From: Garcia nutans
Lineage: Eukaryota > Streptophyta > Magnoliopsida > Malpighiales > Euphorbiaceae
Assembly (NCBI GenBank): GCA_947685225.1
Contig: CANTUV010000033.1
Span: 51,251,001-51,315,000 of the forward strand
Reading direction: 5' to 3'
DNA length: 64,000 bases
Part shown: positions 25,233-37,467 of the stretch, one piece after another
Layout of the letters: every line of letters starts with the position of its first letter
Position numbering within the stretch: position 1 is the first letter of the stretch
The notes under the pieces: generated by a model
What the model was told of the DNA's origin: nothing
Seen by the model: only the letters and a program-made list of their open reading frames with translations
Databases searched by the model: none
Program-made: the position numbers and the translations under genes

Positions 25233-27005
25233 TCTGACCCCCCCATAATTTTCTTATTTGAGCGTATTCTAGTAGTCATGGTCGTTTTCTTGGTTTTTTA
25301 GGGTTGTAGACAAGTAAATTGAAGATTTGAAGAAGGTTAGAAGATATTAAAATAAGGAAAGAGGGTATAGTAGCAACTTTTTTTTATTAATAGTAGAAAC
25401 AAAAAGAGTGCAGAAGTTTTGTGAAGAAAAAGAAAAACTATGTTTTTGGGATAGTATGAAGGGGGAAATAATTTTTTATTGTTTTGAGGAAATATTATTA
25501 TGAATGACGAAGATGTGCCAGCAAGCAGCAGTTTTTGTTCATTTTGTTGGGCTCAATGGACAGAGTAAATGGAATGAATCATGGAGAGATTTCAGGGACT
25601 ACTTTTGGGTTTCTGGTTTTGAAGATTCAAGTCAAAAGGAGAAGATTAGCACCGGCAATTTAAATTTTTACTAAAAATTTCGTCACATTGTTTGCGCTCA
25701 TTATCGTTATAAAAAATTGCAATTAATTTGGTGCGAGTTTTAATTGTGGTACTCCTGTACATCTCATCTCAATGTCCTAATGGCCATCAATTAATAAAAT
25801 AATGGAAGTGGGAAATAGGTTTTCCAATCAATTTTCTTATGTAATTTTTCCGTTTAGTAAATATGCGATCTGCAATTAAAATGTTCAAAGCGTAAAAATG
25901 CTGTTTTGATGCATGTGCATGCCCCTTCTTGTACCCATGAAATTTAACTAATGCGTGTGAAAGGTTATTAAGATGAGCCGCATTTGCTTAATTAGAACTT
26001 CGGATTATGTTTTAATCAAAAGAAAAGAACGAGATTGACAAGGTTTCCTACAAATCTAAGAAGCGAAGTTTCTTGTGCTTGAAATATGAGAAGTGAATCA
26101 CATCCTCGGATTGATTTTCTTTACAAAGAAGCCGGCTTTAAGGTGGGCCAAAGGGTTTGCTTTTTTGTAGAGTTGTTTATGTAATAAGTGTCCTTTCTTT
26201 CGAGATATTTTTCTTGTATCTCTATTTCTCTCAGTGTAACATTCCTTTCATTTAGCGGAAGAGGCGTTGCATTCCTACCGTGGTCTGGACTGGCCTTAAG
26301 CTATACGGCAGGCACGCTCTCTGTTTTTATTACCGCTGAGGTGTTTGTTAGTGCGACTCCGTGGAGTCACGTGCTGCGATTAGAAAACGCAGTTTTGTTT
26401 TTTCTCGTGTTTTGGGCGATTGGTTGCGGAGAAAATTCGCTTTTTGATTGATTTGCTGTTCGTCGCGGCGGTGGAGAGTGGTGGTGTGCGTTTGTTCCGC
26501 GTTACGGTTGTGTTCTTTGACTTTGTCAGATGTGTCATTATTCTTCCTCTTTTTGTTTTAATTTAATTTAATTTTTTAATGCTTTTTTTATCGAAATTTT
26601 TTAATGCTTTATACGCGTTTGCTTACACAAACACCTTCACAAATTAGACAACGTTTCTTTACACTACCATGCGTCAAAATTAAAATCCATAAACATTCAT
26701 TCACTTTTATAGTATACAAATTTGTTAATCTATCATCAATAGAATGGACCATAACCCATGGTTAATCGATATTTTTTAAAAAAATATCTAAAAATAATTA
26801 ATATGAATTAAAAATTTTACTATTATTTAAATATACAACTAAAAAAACAAAAAGCAAAAGCACAAAATCAGAAAAATTAAAAGATGAAACCACAAACGGA
26901 CGGCCATAGCTGCCATTATTATCACAAACCGTTGCTGTTATCGCCGTCACAACTACCACCTTAATATCCGCCACCTTTGTCGCCGCCACTCCCATAGGCA
27001 TTCTC
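25233..27005. other. 3' region of the 403-aa gene and intergenic DNA
   Basis: The probable 3' UTR extends from 25233 for a few hundred bases. A GC-richer stretch at 26100-26530 has an open frame (26188-26451) without recognisable motifs. It could be the edge of a decayed gene or a non-coding transcript. The rest is plain AT-rich sequence. Confidence 0.45.
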
Positions 27006-27890
27006 TGTCGTATTCCCATATTACTGCTTCAAAATCCAAGTAGCCATCAAATCCTTATCCTCCATTCCTAAAATCCCTCACGCAATCCACTCTGCCAGAG
27101 ACCCTGCTGCTTCTCATCTCGAAGACTCTAAAGTCTAAGAGCATCTCCGATCGGATCAAGCCCTTTTCATTTGGTTCTACATATATTTCATGTAAATAAA
27201 AACGAAGAATTCAAATTAAAGTGAGATTTAATTTTTTAATAAAGAAGGTCAAGTCTTATTTTAATGAATTATATTTATTTTATTTATTATTTTATTTTTA
27301 ATAATTAAATTTTAAGTATTAATTTATTTTATATAAATAATAAATTTTTTTAGTTATGTAAATAATTTATTTATAAAAAATATTATTTTATTAAAAATTT
27401 TATTATTCTTAATAAAAAATTATTTTGATTAAAAAATTATTATTTTGATTAATAAATTATTATTTTTATTAAAAATATATCATTTAAAAAATTATTACTT
27501 ATATATAAAAATTATTATTTTATTAAAAATTATTATTATTATTTAAAAAATTAAAATTATTTATTTTAATTTATAAAATATATATATTTTTTAATAAAAG
27601 ACTACCATTTTGGAGTCCGCTGTTGGGGATGCTCTAATGCCCTCCTCTTAAATATCCTTTCTCCTTCGCGAATAACTCTAGCTTCATTGACAACAACCTT
27701 TGCCCATGGTTCCATGATATATTCCAATCCATCTCCCCTCTCGACTCCAACTTGAAGTCCTTCGATTCCTTGTAGCTAGTTATCGAGGTTTTCTACCTCT
27801 CCCGCGTCCCTCTAAAAGCCATTAGCTGGATTCGCAGTGATTTTTGCTAGTTCTTTACGCACTTGAAGCGATGTCACCTAATGACCAAAC
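27006..27890 (+). pseudogene. Hyccin (FAM126)-like gene relic split by a MITE
   Basis: Before the MITE, a plus-strand frame reads AIKSLSSIPKIPHAIHS then ARDPAASHLEDSKV. After it come FANNSSFIDNNLCPWFHDIF, QSISPLDSNLKSF, a stop, and VFYLSRVPLKAISWI. The order and spacing resemble the N-terminal half of plant hyccin proteins, where NNLCRWLYDTFQS and VYLSRV-type blocks occur. Hyccin-family proteins help anchor phosphatidylinositol 4-kinase complexes at the plasma membrane. Stops and the 496-bp MITE at 27139-27634 make it non-functional, and nothing recognisable follows 27890. The assignment is from remembered family motifs and is tentative. Confidence 0.45.
27139..27634. mobile_element. PIF/Harbinger-like (Tourist-type) MITE, 496 bp
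   Basis: The TSD is TAA on both sides (27136-27138 and 27635-27637). The inverted ends are GAGCATCTCCGATCGG and, complemented from the right, GAGCATCCCCAACAGCGG. A 3-bp TAA/TTA TSD with GAGCATC ends is typical of this class. The interior is AT-rich with TTATTATTTT-type repeats and no ORF. It sits inside the hyccin-like relic. Confidence 0.75.
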
Positions 27891-29198
27891 CATAATCCTA
27901 GGCACACCAGAATTATTCAAGTATTTACCAAACAAACATCAATGCAACATATTTGGAAATAGCAGTAATTTCGCTAAGTTTACAACTTGAAGAAACAGTG
28001 AGACCTACAAAAAAGAGCGACACGTATTGGGGTTACTTTAGAATCATATTTAGCAAAATATTTAATTTTTTCCATTAGGTCTAAAATTGAAGCTATTTTG
28101 CTTGCTTGAATGCTTTTTGATTTTGATTTTTTAGTTTTTTTTTTCAAATAAAACATACAATTTTTATTTTATACTAGTTTTATTTTTTTTAAAAAATATT
28201 TTTAGTTATTATTGAGTCCTACAGCAAAAAATCAAAAGCTGCATGTGAAAATAATATTTTTTTTATTAAAATTTGATGTCATTACAATTGATACTGACGG
28301 GATAGGGTGATAGGCTCTTAATTGCAAAGTAATAAAAAGAAAAAAATTCACATATTCTTATTTGTAAATGAACGAAAGTAGATGCAAATTTTTAAATTTT
28401 TGTGTGATATGTTGAATATCCATATGTACTATCCTAAATTCAACGGTTGCTCAACCAACCAACCAACTAAACTGTTACTCCCCTCTTATAATAAAATAAC
28501 ACAAATGACGACAAGAACTTCTATTTGTTGATGGAACAAAGGTTGCATTTTTTTTTAAAATTATTGTTGGTAGATATTTTTTTTGTTCTGAAACTTCAAA
28601 TTTTATAAAATAGAGTTTTATGCTATAGGGTAGGTACGTTGTTTCCAGCAAATAAGAGGGCATGTGAATTATCTAAGGAGAAAACCCCAGAGATTAATTT
28701 GTTTTTCTTCTTATTCAGTTTCAATTTTCGAGCCTTGCAGCATAATTCTTGAAATCAAAGTTCATTATTTAACAACTCCAAGTTCCACATGGGTTAATAA
28801 GATGATTAACTTTTTTAATCATCTGCAATCGCCTGAATATATTGCAATTAACTTTTTAAATATTTCTGATATATTATTATTATTATTCAAATCTTTAATT
28901 TCAATATTATTATTATTATTATTATTCAACTCTTTAATTTCAATTAACTTTTTAAATAATGAAATTTCTCAAGGATTGACCAAAACTCGCACAAAATTCC
29001 CATGCGTAGATCGAAGGACAAGGAGAGCGCAAATCAAATTATTTCTCATAGCGCAATATGAGTCAGCCCAGCTTACAGTATTACTTCGCCAAGTGTGATA
29101 TTGCCCTAGTTTTTTCATAGAGTATAACTTGCTTCGGGTATTTGGGCTGCTATTCAGTCGCATCTTTTGTTGAAGCCCGGCTCAATCAAGCCACCATC
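27891..29198. other. Intergenic DNA without supported genes
   Basis: AT-rich with an ATT microsatellite near 28866-28926. The open frame 28664-29098 runs through this simple sequence and has no recognisable domain. Confidence 0.5.
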
Positions 29199-29483
29199 TG
29201 TTGAAAGTGGATGGACGCTTTCTAAATTCACACACTCACAAGGGAAGAAGAGAAATTAAAGTTTTTTTCATTATTAAAGTCTTCTACTTGCATTGATATA
29301 AATGAGAAAACAAGACCTATTTAAACTAGTTTCTCAAAAAAAAAACTTATCACTTGAAATAAATACAAAAATTAAATAAACTTTTGACTTAATTTAATTT
29401 GTTTTTAACTCCAACTCACATAACTCACTTTACTTAATTCTAATTTATTTTTGTAACTAAATTCAAGTTTACCGTCTAACACA
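29199..29483 (-). mobile_element. Solo LTR, 285 bp
   Basis: On the minus strand the segment begins TGTGTTAGACGG and ends CACTTTCAACA, giving canonical TG...CA ends. The 5-bp TSD CCATC is perfect (29094+100=29194-29198 and 29484-29488). A promoter-like TTTAAATAGG lies about mid-element on the minus strand. There is no adjacent interior sequence, so it is the product of LTR-LTR recombination. Confidence 0.8.
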
Positions 29484-29978
29484 CCATCAACTTCCTCGGA
29501 AGCTTATTCTAGTATGTAGAAAGACTATATATATTTGGTGTTTGCATTCACAGAACCAACACTACTACAGTGTCTAGTGCATCAATGAAAGAAGAAGATG
29601 GATTGGTAATGCAAATTACTCAAATTTGGCATAGGCAATTTTAGATTTTTACTCAATATTTCATCCTATAGGAATTAAAGATTTTTACTCAGATTATATT
29701 ATTACAAAATATAGATCAGATTATATTATTATAAAATCAGCCTTAAATTATAAGATCAACCTCGCTGTAGTCGAATCAAGTATCTGACCCAGGATAAAAT
29801 TAACATCCCCAAATGAAATCAAGGCTCTGGTCCTTTTTGTCGGTACCAAAAAAATGTCAAAAATTGGAGCCAAAACAAACCCCCCGGCTCCTTATCTGAC
29901 TCGCATTTAATGGCTTGTTAAGGTTGGAATTTATCCCAGGTTTTGGTCTTAATTAAGAGAAGCCATTCCCCTCTATAG

Positions 29979-30133
29979 GAATAATTATATGCTACAACCG
30001 TTGTAGCAATAAATGCCTACAACGGACCAATGAGATTCTTACACGTAGATTAAATGATTCATTTCATGTGTAAGAATCCAATTGGTCCGTTGTAGGCATT
30101 TATTGCTACAACGGTTGTAGCATATAATTATTC
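29979..30133. mobile_element. Palindromic MITE, copy 1 (155 bp), Mutator-like TSD
   Basis: The left 53 nt, from GAATAATTATATGCTACAAC to CCAAT, are the exact reverse complement of the right end. After a 2-nt mismatch the match resumes with GATTCTTACAC. The flanks CCTCTATAG (29970-29978) and CCTCGATAG (30134-30142) form a 9-bp TSD with one mismatch. The arms also contain the small palindrome CTACAACCGTTGTAG. Confidence 0.9.
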
Positions 30134-30142
30134 CCTCGATAG

Positions 30143-31256
30143 ACCTTCTTCTCGCAATGCTGAATACACCTATGTTTTCCGTTTCCTCTGACTCTCTCTG
30201 AATTGTACAACTGTTTAATGCACTTTGCATATCCACCTTGAATTAAGGGCATAACTACGATTAATGGGTAGGGCCCCCAAACTTTTCAAAATTAAGTTTT
30301 TTTTTTCCCAAATTAAGTTTGATATCCCTAATTTTATTTCTTTTTTTAAATATATATCCTAAAAGTTTTTATTTTTTTTTATAATCACATGTTTTCTTGA
30401 ATTTATTGGACCAGACTAATTTTATTTACACCGAATTGACCCACTAACAAATAAAATATTCTTCGCAAATAGTATTCACAAGAATTAAATATTGATCTCT
30501 TATTTAAAAGATGAAAATACTGAACCATTCGCACTAATTATTTATTAATAAAATTTTTATTTTTTAATATATGTTCATGTATTTTTCTTTAAATCTTAAT
30601 GGCTGCATGCATAAATAAGTAGCATATCAAGCAACAATTGACAAAAAAGATTACAAGAAACTTTGGCGTTGCAAACGACTAGGCAAGTCTCGCCAGCAAG
30701 ACCATAAACTAAATTATCATATTTTAATTTCTGCAATTTCTCTAGGGAGTTAACAACTGAGATGGTATGCAATTTAAAAATTGGTTATTAAAAAAAAATG
30801 CAGCAACATATACTATATAACTTAAAATACAAAAATAGTGAAAGGAATAAAATATAGAAAACATTAGCATCAAATCTAATGATGTAAAGTAGAGAGAGGA
30901 AACCACCAGAGAAGAGATGAAAATTATTAGCAGGCAAAGGAGGAAAAGACGCCATTTACTGCATAAGCTCATGCCTAATTGATCTTTCTATGGATCTTGC
31001 CTCTCAATTATACCATAACCAACCCAAAAGAAGAAAAACGATAATCCCTGCAATTTCAACAAAAGGGAAAGCAGAAACAAAACTTGGGAATAGTAATAGA
31101 CAAGAATGAGGCAGATTCACGGCAGGAGAGAGGGCGAGTAAGGCTGACGCGGAAAAAACAAATATTAAAAATATTAGTTGTGAGTTCACGAGAAAATTTA
31201 ACAAAAATACTTTAAAATGTCTGCTGTTTTGTAAATTTTGATGATAAATATAAATA
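30143..31256. other. Intergenic DNA, mixed composition
   Basis: Minus-strand open frames at 30742-30972 and 31004-31204 encode small hydrophobic peptides, and a possible acceptor (TTGCAG|G) lies near 31050. No family is recognisable and the evidence is too weak to call a gene. Confidence 0.4.
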
Positions 31257-33206
31257 AGGAGGGTCTATTGAATTATGATTTTAATGAATTTTAAAAAATT
31301 AATGATTTTAATGGAATTTTATATATGCTCTTAAAATTTTATATGAAATTTATTAAATTTTTATTATAGAATTTGATATGTTTTGATGGAATTCTAATTT
31401 TTTTATATAATTAATATTTTAATAAAAATATAACATATTTTATTAAAAATATTATACTATAAATATATGTAGCATTCATGATATTGAATAAATAAATAAA
31501 TATTATAAAATTTTACAGTAAATAAATAATATATATATATATATATCAAAATTTTCAAAATTATCATTGTAAAATATAAAATTAAAATATTAAGATAAAT
31601 TAAAATATTAAATAATATTAAATAAATATATCAAAATATTATATCATCTCTAATATTTATTATTTATGTAAAATTAATTATAAAAAAATTTGCATATTTT
31701 TTATAGTAAAAGAATATTAAAAAATACAATTGAGTTTTTTTATACATAACTAATAAACATCCATTTGCAATTAAAATTTAAATAAATTATATATTTTTAA
31801 ATTATTTAATATGATAATTCAGTGATATTTCAAAATTCATTAAATATATCACCCAACACGCATATATATATATTAATATATTTTTATACATATTTTAAAA
31901 TTTTGATATCATTCAGTACTACTAAAATATAATACACTTTAAAATAAAACAAATAAACTTTTCTATAATTAAAAAACACTTAAAATATGTTCAACTTATA
32001 TCACTTAAATGTTAATATATCACACATAATTACAAGCATTTTAAATAATAAATTTTTTAATTATTGTTTAATTAATTTTATATATTAAGTAATTTATTAA
32101 AAAATATATAATATACTAACATAATCATTAATTAACTAATAAATAATACTAATTTTTATATCTATATACGTGAAAACTTCAAAATAAAAAAATTCAATTT
32201 ATAAATAATTATTTAAAAATATTTTCATAATTAAGTCCATAAATTTTTTTTAAATCTTTGTTTATATAATGGGATAAATATTTATTAATAAAAGTTAAGT
32301 GACATAAGTTAATCATTTTATACGATAAAATTTAATCCAATATTAGTATTGTGAAATATTATATGGTATATACAGAGAAAGATTTTATATTAAAAAGAAA
32401 TAAATTTTAGTGAGATGTATAAGTAGGGGTGTTCATGCGGCCCGTGACCCGACCAACCCGGTCCGGCTCGAACCCATACTAGGGTCGGGCCATGGGCTTC
32501 AAAATCCAACTCGAGCTATGCTCGGGTCAGGCCTCAGGTTGGAATAAAAAATCTCAGGCCGGCCCAACTCGACCCGAGATATTAATTTTTTTAATTTTTT
32601 TTAAATTTATATTTTGATAATTTATTTTTTTAAAATATTATATATAAAAAATATATAATAATTTACATATTATTAGATATAATTTAGTATAATAAATTTT
32701 TAAAATAATATTTATAGGTAAATTTTATTAAAATTTTTTAAAAAAATTTATTTTTTTAATTTTTAAAAAATTAGGCCGGTCCGAACCCGATCAGGCCCGC
32801 CCGGCCCGATCGGGCTTCGGGCCTTGCCTTTGCAGCCCGAAAAAATTAGGGTTGGGCTTCGGGCCGGGGTCAAACCCGGCCCATGTACACCCCTGTATAT
32901 AAGTGTAAAAAATTTAGAATGGAGATTGAATTTGTGAAATTTTTGAGATGTGAAATTTTTGGAATGGAATCTGAATTTGGAAAAGAGCTTTTTATTTATA
33001 TTTAGTATTTTAAAATCCAATGAAATTTATAAAATTTATTAAAATTAATGACTTTTGAATACCATTAAATTTTAATAGACTTTTAAAAAAATCATGATTG
33101 AATATCATCATATTTGATGAGATTTCAAATAAATCTAAATTAAATATTATTAAATTTTTAAAATTAATTAAAAATTCATTAAAATTTTAATCCAAAACAC
33201 CCCTAA
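31257..33206. mobile_element. Possible AT-rich TIR element, about 1.95 kb, with a nested hAT element
   Basis: The left end reads AGGGTCTATTGAATTATG then ATTTTAATGAATTTT. The complemented right end reads AGGGGTGTTTTGGATTAAA then ATTTTAATGAATTTT. Both continue with related AT-rich sequence containing TTTAATGG blocks. I could not define a clean TSD. The interior has no transposase and is interrupted by the element at 32424-32895. Confidence 0.4.
32424..32895. mobile_element. hAT-like non-autonomous element, 472 bp
   Basis: The ends are TAGGGGTGTTCATG and, complemented from the right, CAGGGGTGTACATGGG. The flanks TGTATAAG (32416-32423) and TATATAAG (32896-32903) form an 8-bp TSD with one mismatch. 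Both subterminal regions are unusually GC-rich and full of CCCGGCCC / GGGCCGG blocks, while the centre is nearly pure AT. Confidence 0.75.
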
Positions 33207-33998
33207 AAAGATTTTAAAGTTGAAGAAATGCGAATGAAATTAACTCACTGATTTAAAATTTTTCTCATTTATTGGATATATAATGATAATTTATAATGTT
33301 TTGCAATTTTTTATAATCCAATCAAATACTTCTTTTTAAGAAATAATATAATAAAAAATAATTATATTATATTGTATAAAAAAATTAAAAAAACATACAG
33401 TTCAACACTTTAATAAATTAATTATTTGACAGAAAACTTATGTCTCGGATACTGGTCATAATGTTAAATTTTGGCATCATATGTTTATCAGGAAAGTAAA
33501 GTGCCCTCAAGTATAACAAAAGGCAAAGTGGCAATTTTACAGACGGCAATCGGCAAATGCACAGACTTGAATTGTTTCTCTATCGTGTAAATACACACGG
33601 CCACATTGGAAAAACACATACCAGGCACCCAAAGATGCTCCTCATAAACCGACAAAATAATTACCAAATAAATAAAAAAAAGGAAGATAAAACTAAAGAA
33701 AACATTGGAATCTAAGGCCAGCAATCAGCTCAAATATCTTGGATATTTTTATTACGCATCCAAAGTTCTTAACTATATATAATAGAAAAACTATTAAGAT
33801 TTAATCGTTTTTATTTTTCGTATTAATGTTTATATTTAATTCTTAAATTACTAATTTAATTTTTTTATATTAATTACTCATATTTTAAAATTACTTTCAA
33901 AAGAAAATTTTAATTTCAATTAACGTATCTGTTATATAGAAGAAAAGAAAATGCTAATTTGATATAAGTGTTTCATGTATCAAAATGAACAAAGGAAA
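33207..33998. other. Region downstream of the COPT pseudogene
   Basis: AT-rich with no supported gene. The minus-strand open frame 33488-33724 is a low-complexity F/I/L-rich peptide. Confidence 0.45.
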
Positions 33999-34398
33999 TC
34001 AAACTTTAGGAATAGCAACATCCTGTCGGTTGTTGATGTCTAGAGCTCCAGTCTTGACGATAAAAAAGCCGATTCCATGGTCAGCCACAGCTGCTATAAA
34101 GATTCCAAGGTTGAAAGACATGACAGCAAGCATCACCATGTAAGCTACTTCCATACGAACTGCATGAACACTTAATTTAGCTAATTTAGCTTTAGCAGAA
34201 GCAGATAACACCTCAATAGAAACAGCCAGCAAAAGATAATAAATACATGCCAAGACTATCTTTTGGCCATCCTGAGAATAAGATAATTGCATCTTTGCCC
34301 CAGTAGATATTCATGTGCATCGCTGGCATGTACATTGAGCTCATGTTCATGTCCATGTTATCATCTGCCGGAGTTGTTGGCATGTCGCCGTGATTCAT
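33999..34398 (-). pseudogene. COPT/Ctr copper transporter, frameshifted copy
   Basis: Starting at ATG 34396-34398 the frame encodes a Met-rich N-terminus (NMDMNMSSMYMPAMHMNIYW) and the pre-TM1 block ILFSGWPKDSLGMY typical of Ctr-family copper(I) transporters. In TM1 the frame breaks at about 34225-34242. Between GMY and the conserved VSIEV there are 19 nt where intact relatives have about 33, so about 14 nt are missing and the original frame hits a stop within a few codons. The rest continues in another frame: TM2 keeps the copper-binding MxxxM (MLAVM in YMVMLAVMSFN), then TM3 and a C-terminus ending AIPKV. COPT genes are usually intronless, so an intron is an unlikely explanation. It lies 5.8 kb from an intact paralogue on the same strand, so it is probably a dead tandem duplicate. 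Confidence 0.88.
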
Positions 34399-34686
34399 TT
34401 TTGAGAGAATTTGAAGATTAGTATGGGAGAGATAATGTTATCAATGAACATTGTTGTTGGGTGTATCAAATTTAAAAGAAAAATTAAGTAGGACAAAAAC
34501 AAGAACGAGGTGATGCGTGATGAGCAGGCGAGTTTTAGGCATGACCAATTGAGTTTATTTCTTTGAGTTCTGGAGTTTTTCATCACTTGCGCTGTTATTT
34601 TGACTAGACTTGCGATTCTGTTTTTTTTTTTTTTTTTTTTCTAAATAATTAGTTGTAGTGAAGCTTGTGTTAACGCCCGCCAAAAA

Positions 34687-34874
34687 GAATAATTATATGC
34701 TACAACTGTTGTAGCAATAAATGCCTACAATACAACACACCAATAGAATTTTTACACGTAGGCATTTATTGCTATTTATTTAATTCTGTTGTAGCAATAA
34801 ATGCCTACGTGTAAGAATTCTATTGGTGTGTTGTAGGCATTTATTGCTACAACAGTTGTAGCATATAATTATTC
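34687..34874. mobile_element. Palindromic MITE, copy 2 (188 bp), perfect 9-bp TSD
   Basis: It has the same terminal GAATAATTATATGCTACAAC as the other copies. The TSD CGCCAAAAA is perfect at 34678-34686 and 34875-34883. The arms pair over most of the element; the left arm has a 5-nt extra TACAA, and the centre contains a further partial repeat of the GGCATTTATTGC block. Confidence 0.93.
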
Positions 34875-37174
34875 CGCCAAAAAAATTGGCACCCGGACAC
34901 AAATTCTTCTGACGTCTGGATTAGAGCAATTTGTGTAAATATATTCAAGCTTATACTGATTTATTCAGATACAAACCTTGTTGTCTTCTAAAACGTTTAA
35001 ATATATAATTTTTATTTTTTTAATTATTGAATTATTTTTGTAAGAGCTCTTATATACATAAAACTTTGAATTTATTATACAAATTTCATTACTTTAATAT
35101 ATAAAAATCACTTTTCGGCTAAATTTATGTAATCACTCACAGTTTCTAGCAATCTAAATATATATATATATATATATTGACCGCTTAGCCTATTTATCAT
35201 CATAAATTAATGATTCTTACAGTCTATATATTATTTACCTTTGATTGGAAATTAATGATGGCAATCAATCATATATGCCGGAAAGTTATATTATTTCTTT
35301 CTCGTAATTCTCTGATTGATAATTCATACATACTATGGTTAACTAATTTTCCTCAATATTTTATTCAATATTTTCAAAACTGAAAAAGATCAAAATTAAA
35401 ATAAATTAAAAATATTCATCTTAATTAATTTAGTTAAAATTAATTTTACTGTTAACAGAACATAAAAAATGAATTAAAAAGCTGGTAATTATTCACCATA
35501 AATAGAAGGATTGGTAAAGCACGGAGAGTATGCCAGCGATGTCTCAACTACGAATTCGTAACAACATCTCTTAACACTAAGGTATTTGATGTATATTTAT
35601 GGAGCCCTTTCATAAACCCATATTTAAATAGGGGCTCTTACTGTAAGTTGTTAGACTAGCTCTTTCAGAGTTTATCTTAGTAATTAGACTCTGATCTAAA
35701 TGGGTCTGCCAAGAATTTATTGTTTAAAAAAAAGCTGATAATTAAATGCTTACATTTTTACCATTCAATTTATATGGCTTATTTGCTCTTTTTTTTTTTT
35801 TTTCCTTTTCTCCTTATTGTTTTCTAGTGTTTATTATGTCTTCAGCTTGCTTGCCAGCTCAGTCTTTCCCTCTCTCTCTCACCGGACTTTTTTTTTTAAT
35901 CAGGAAAAGGAGAATAACACTATGCATAACAAATAATTACAGAACTCCAAATTGGATTGAAAACCCAGCTAGGGTTAAAGTAACAAAACATTACATATAG
36001 ATAGTCAAGAGAAACAAATATAGCAAAATAGAACATGCACAACAACAAATATAGTAGAACACAAACCAATAGTAACATAATAGCTAAAATAGAACATACA
36101 CCAAAAGCAACTAAAACAAAAAAGATTAGATAGATCCACAATAATCTGATTGGTTGATGGCTGAATGGAACCCTCCAATAATGACCATAAACAAACCAAT
36201 AAAAAGCCGATAGAATAGTCATATAGACAGCTCTGGTACCCCCTTACAACCTCGTACTAAGAATTTGTTAATGGAAAGTCAGGATCGAAGATCCTGGAAA
36301 GAGATCTTGAAATAAAGGGAGACACAGCAAACAGATAGCATTGGATCTGGTGAAACCCAAAGACTCTTGACAAAGCAACTGCATCAATCATAAACAAGGG
36401 AACAAGGGAGAGGGTATGTGTTGTGGAATAACGCCCAGAAGAATATTATGATATCTGTGGCAGCTTCAGAGTTGAAATTCTTGGGTCAAAAGATAAAGAA
36501 ATGATTCACCAGAACCCATCCTTTAAAGAGAATCGACATTCAAAAGCTCGAAATAGAACAAAGTGGAGAAGTTCAGGGAGATTTCGAATGGGGTTCTTGC
36601 TTGCTAGTATCTTTTAGTTATTTCAAAAAGTGTATTTTCGTGACAGGCCTCTACAGTTTTCATTCATAACCTATATTTTTTTATTCAGACTAAAATTTTC
36701 CTCTACAATTATTTTATATATTTAAAAAGAAATATCAAATTTCAAACAGTAGGAATACTAATAAAAATTTTTGTCCTTCCTATTAATATTTGACATAATT
36801 GATTTTTAATTTAATTTCAAACAAAAACTTCCTACATTACGTAAAATCAAAATGAAAAAGTTAATTATTAAGACAAATTGTAACACAAGTGGTCTCTCCA
36901 TAAAATTAATCGGAGTCGGAATCCTCATCTATAGCTATCGAATCGAGGATAAGTGTTGATTTATAATGGGATTGTAATTGAAAAATTGAGTTAATTAACT
37001 AATTAATTCAGAAAACAAAGGAAAAAAAGGAGAGAAAATAAATCAAAACTATTAATTTTTCAACAAATCAAGCCTAAATTGGCGGCATATGACCAACCAA
37101 ACCACCAAATCTTAATTAATAATTTTTCTCAATTGAGAATTTTGCATAACTCACGGGGATAAGAGAAAGTAGTT

Positions 37175-37179
<5 letters not shown>

Positions 37180-37211
<32 letters not shown>
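37180..37211. repeat. (AT)n microsatellite
   Basis: Sixteen AT units in a row, a strong candidate for length variation. Confidence 0.9.
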
Positions 37212-37214
<3 letters not shown>

Positions 37215-37283
37215 AAAAAGAGACTTGCAAAATTTATTATAGCATGCTAACAAAAAAAAATATTAAATTCTTTCTTCAAGAAA

Positions 37284-37286
<3 letters not shown>

Positions 37287-37333
<47 letters not shown>
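37287..37333. repeat. (AAT)n microsatellite
   Basis: About 15 uninterrupted AAT/ATA units. Confidence 0.92.
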
Positions 37334-37334
<1 letters not shown>

Positions 37335-37467
37335 TGGTGTTTTAGTATTGGTCACGGGTGCTTTCATATTGAGATTGACAATTAAGCTTTAGTTCATCAA
37401 CTTACAGATTTGCAACATGCCAATTCTTCCCTTATTTCTCACATTCAAGATATTATCAAGCAGAATG

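Larger units (their letters stand above)
34884..37458. other. Intergenic DNA with an unexplained less AT-rich island
   Basis: Most is AT-rich. Positions 35920-36640 differ: base composition is closer to coding DNA, with short AACAAATATAG-type repeats at 36010-36115 and a GAGATCTTGAAATAAAG stretch after 36280. No protein similarity is visible in any frame. TA and AAT microsatellites follow. Confidence 0.5.
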
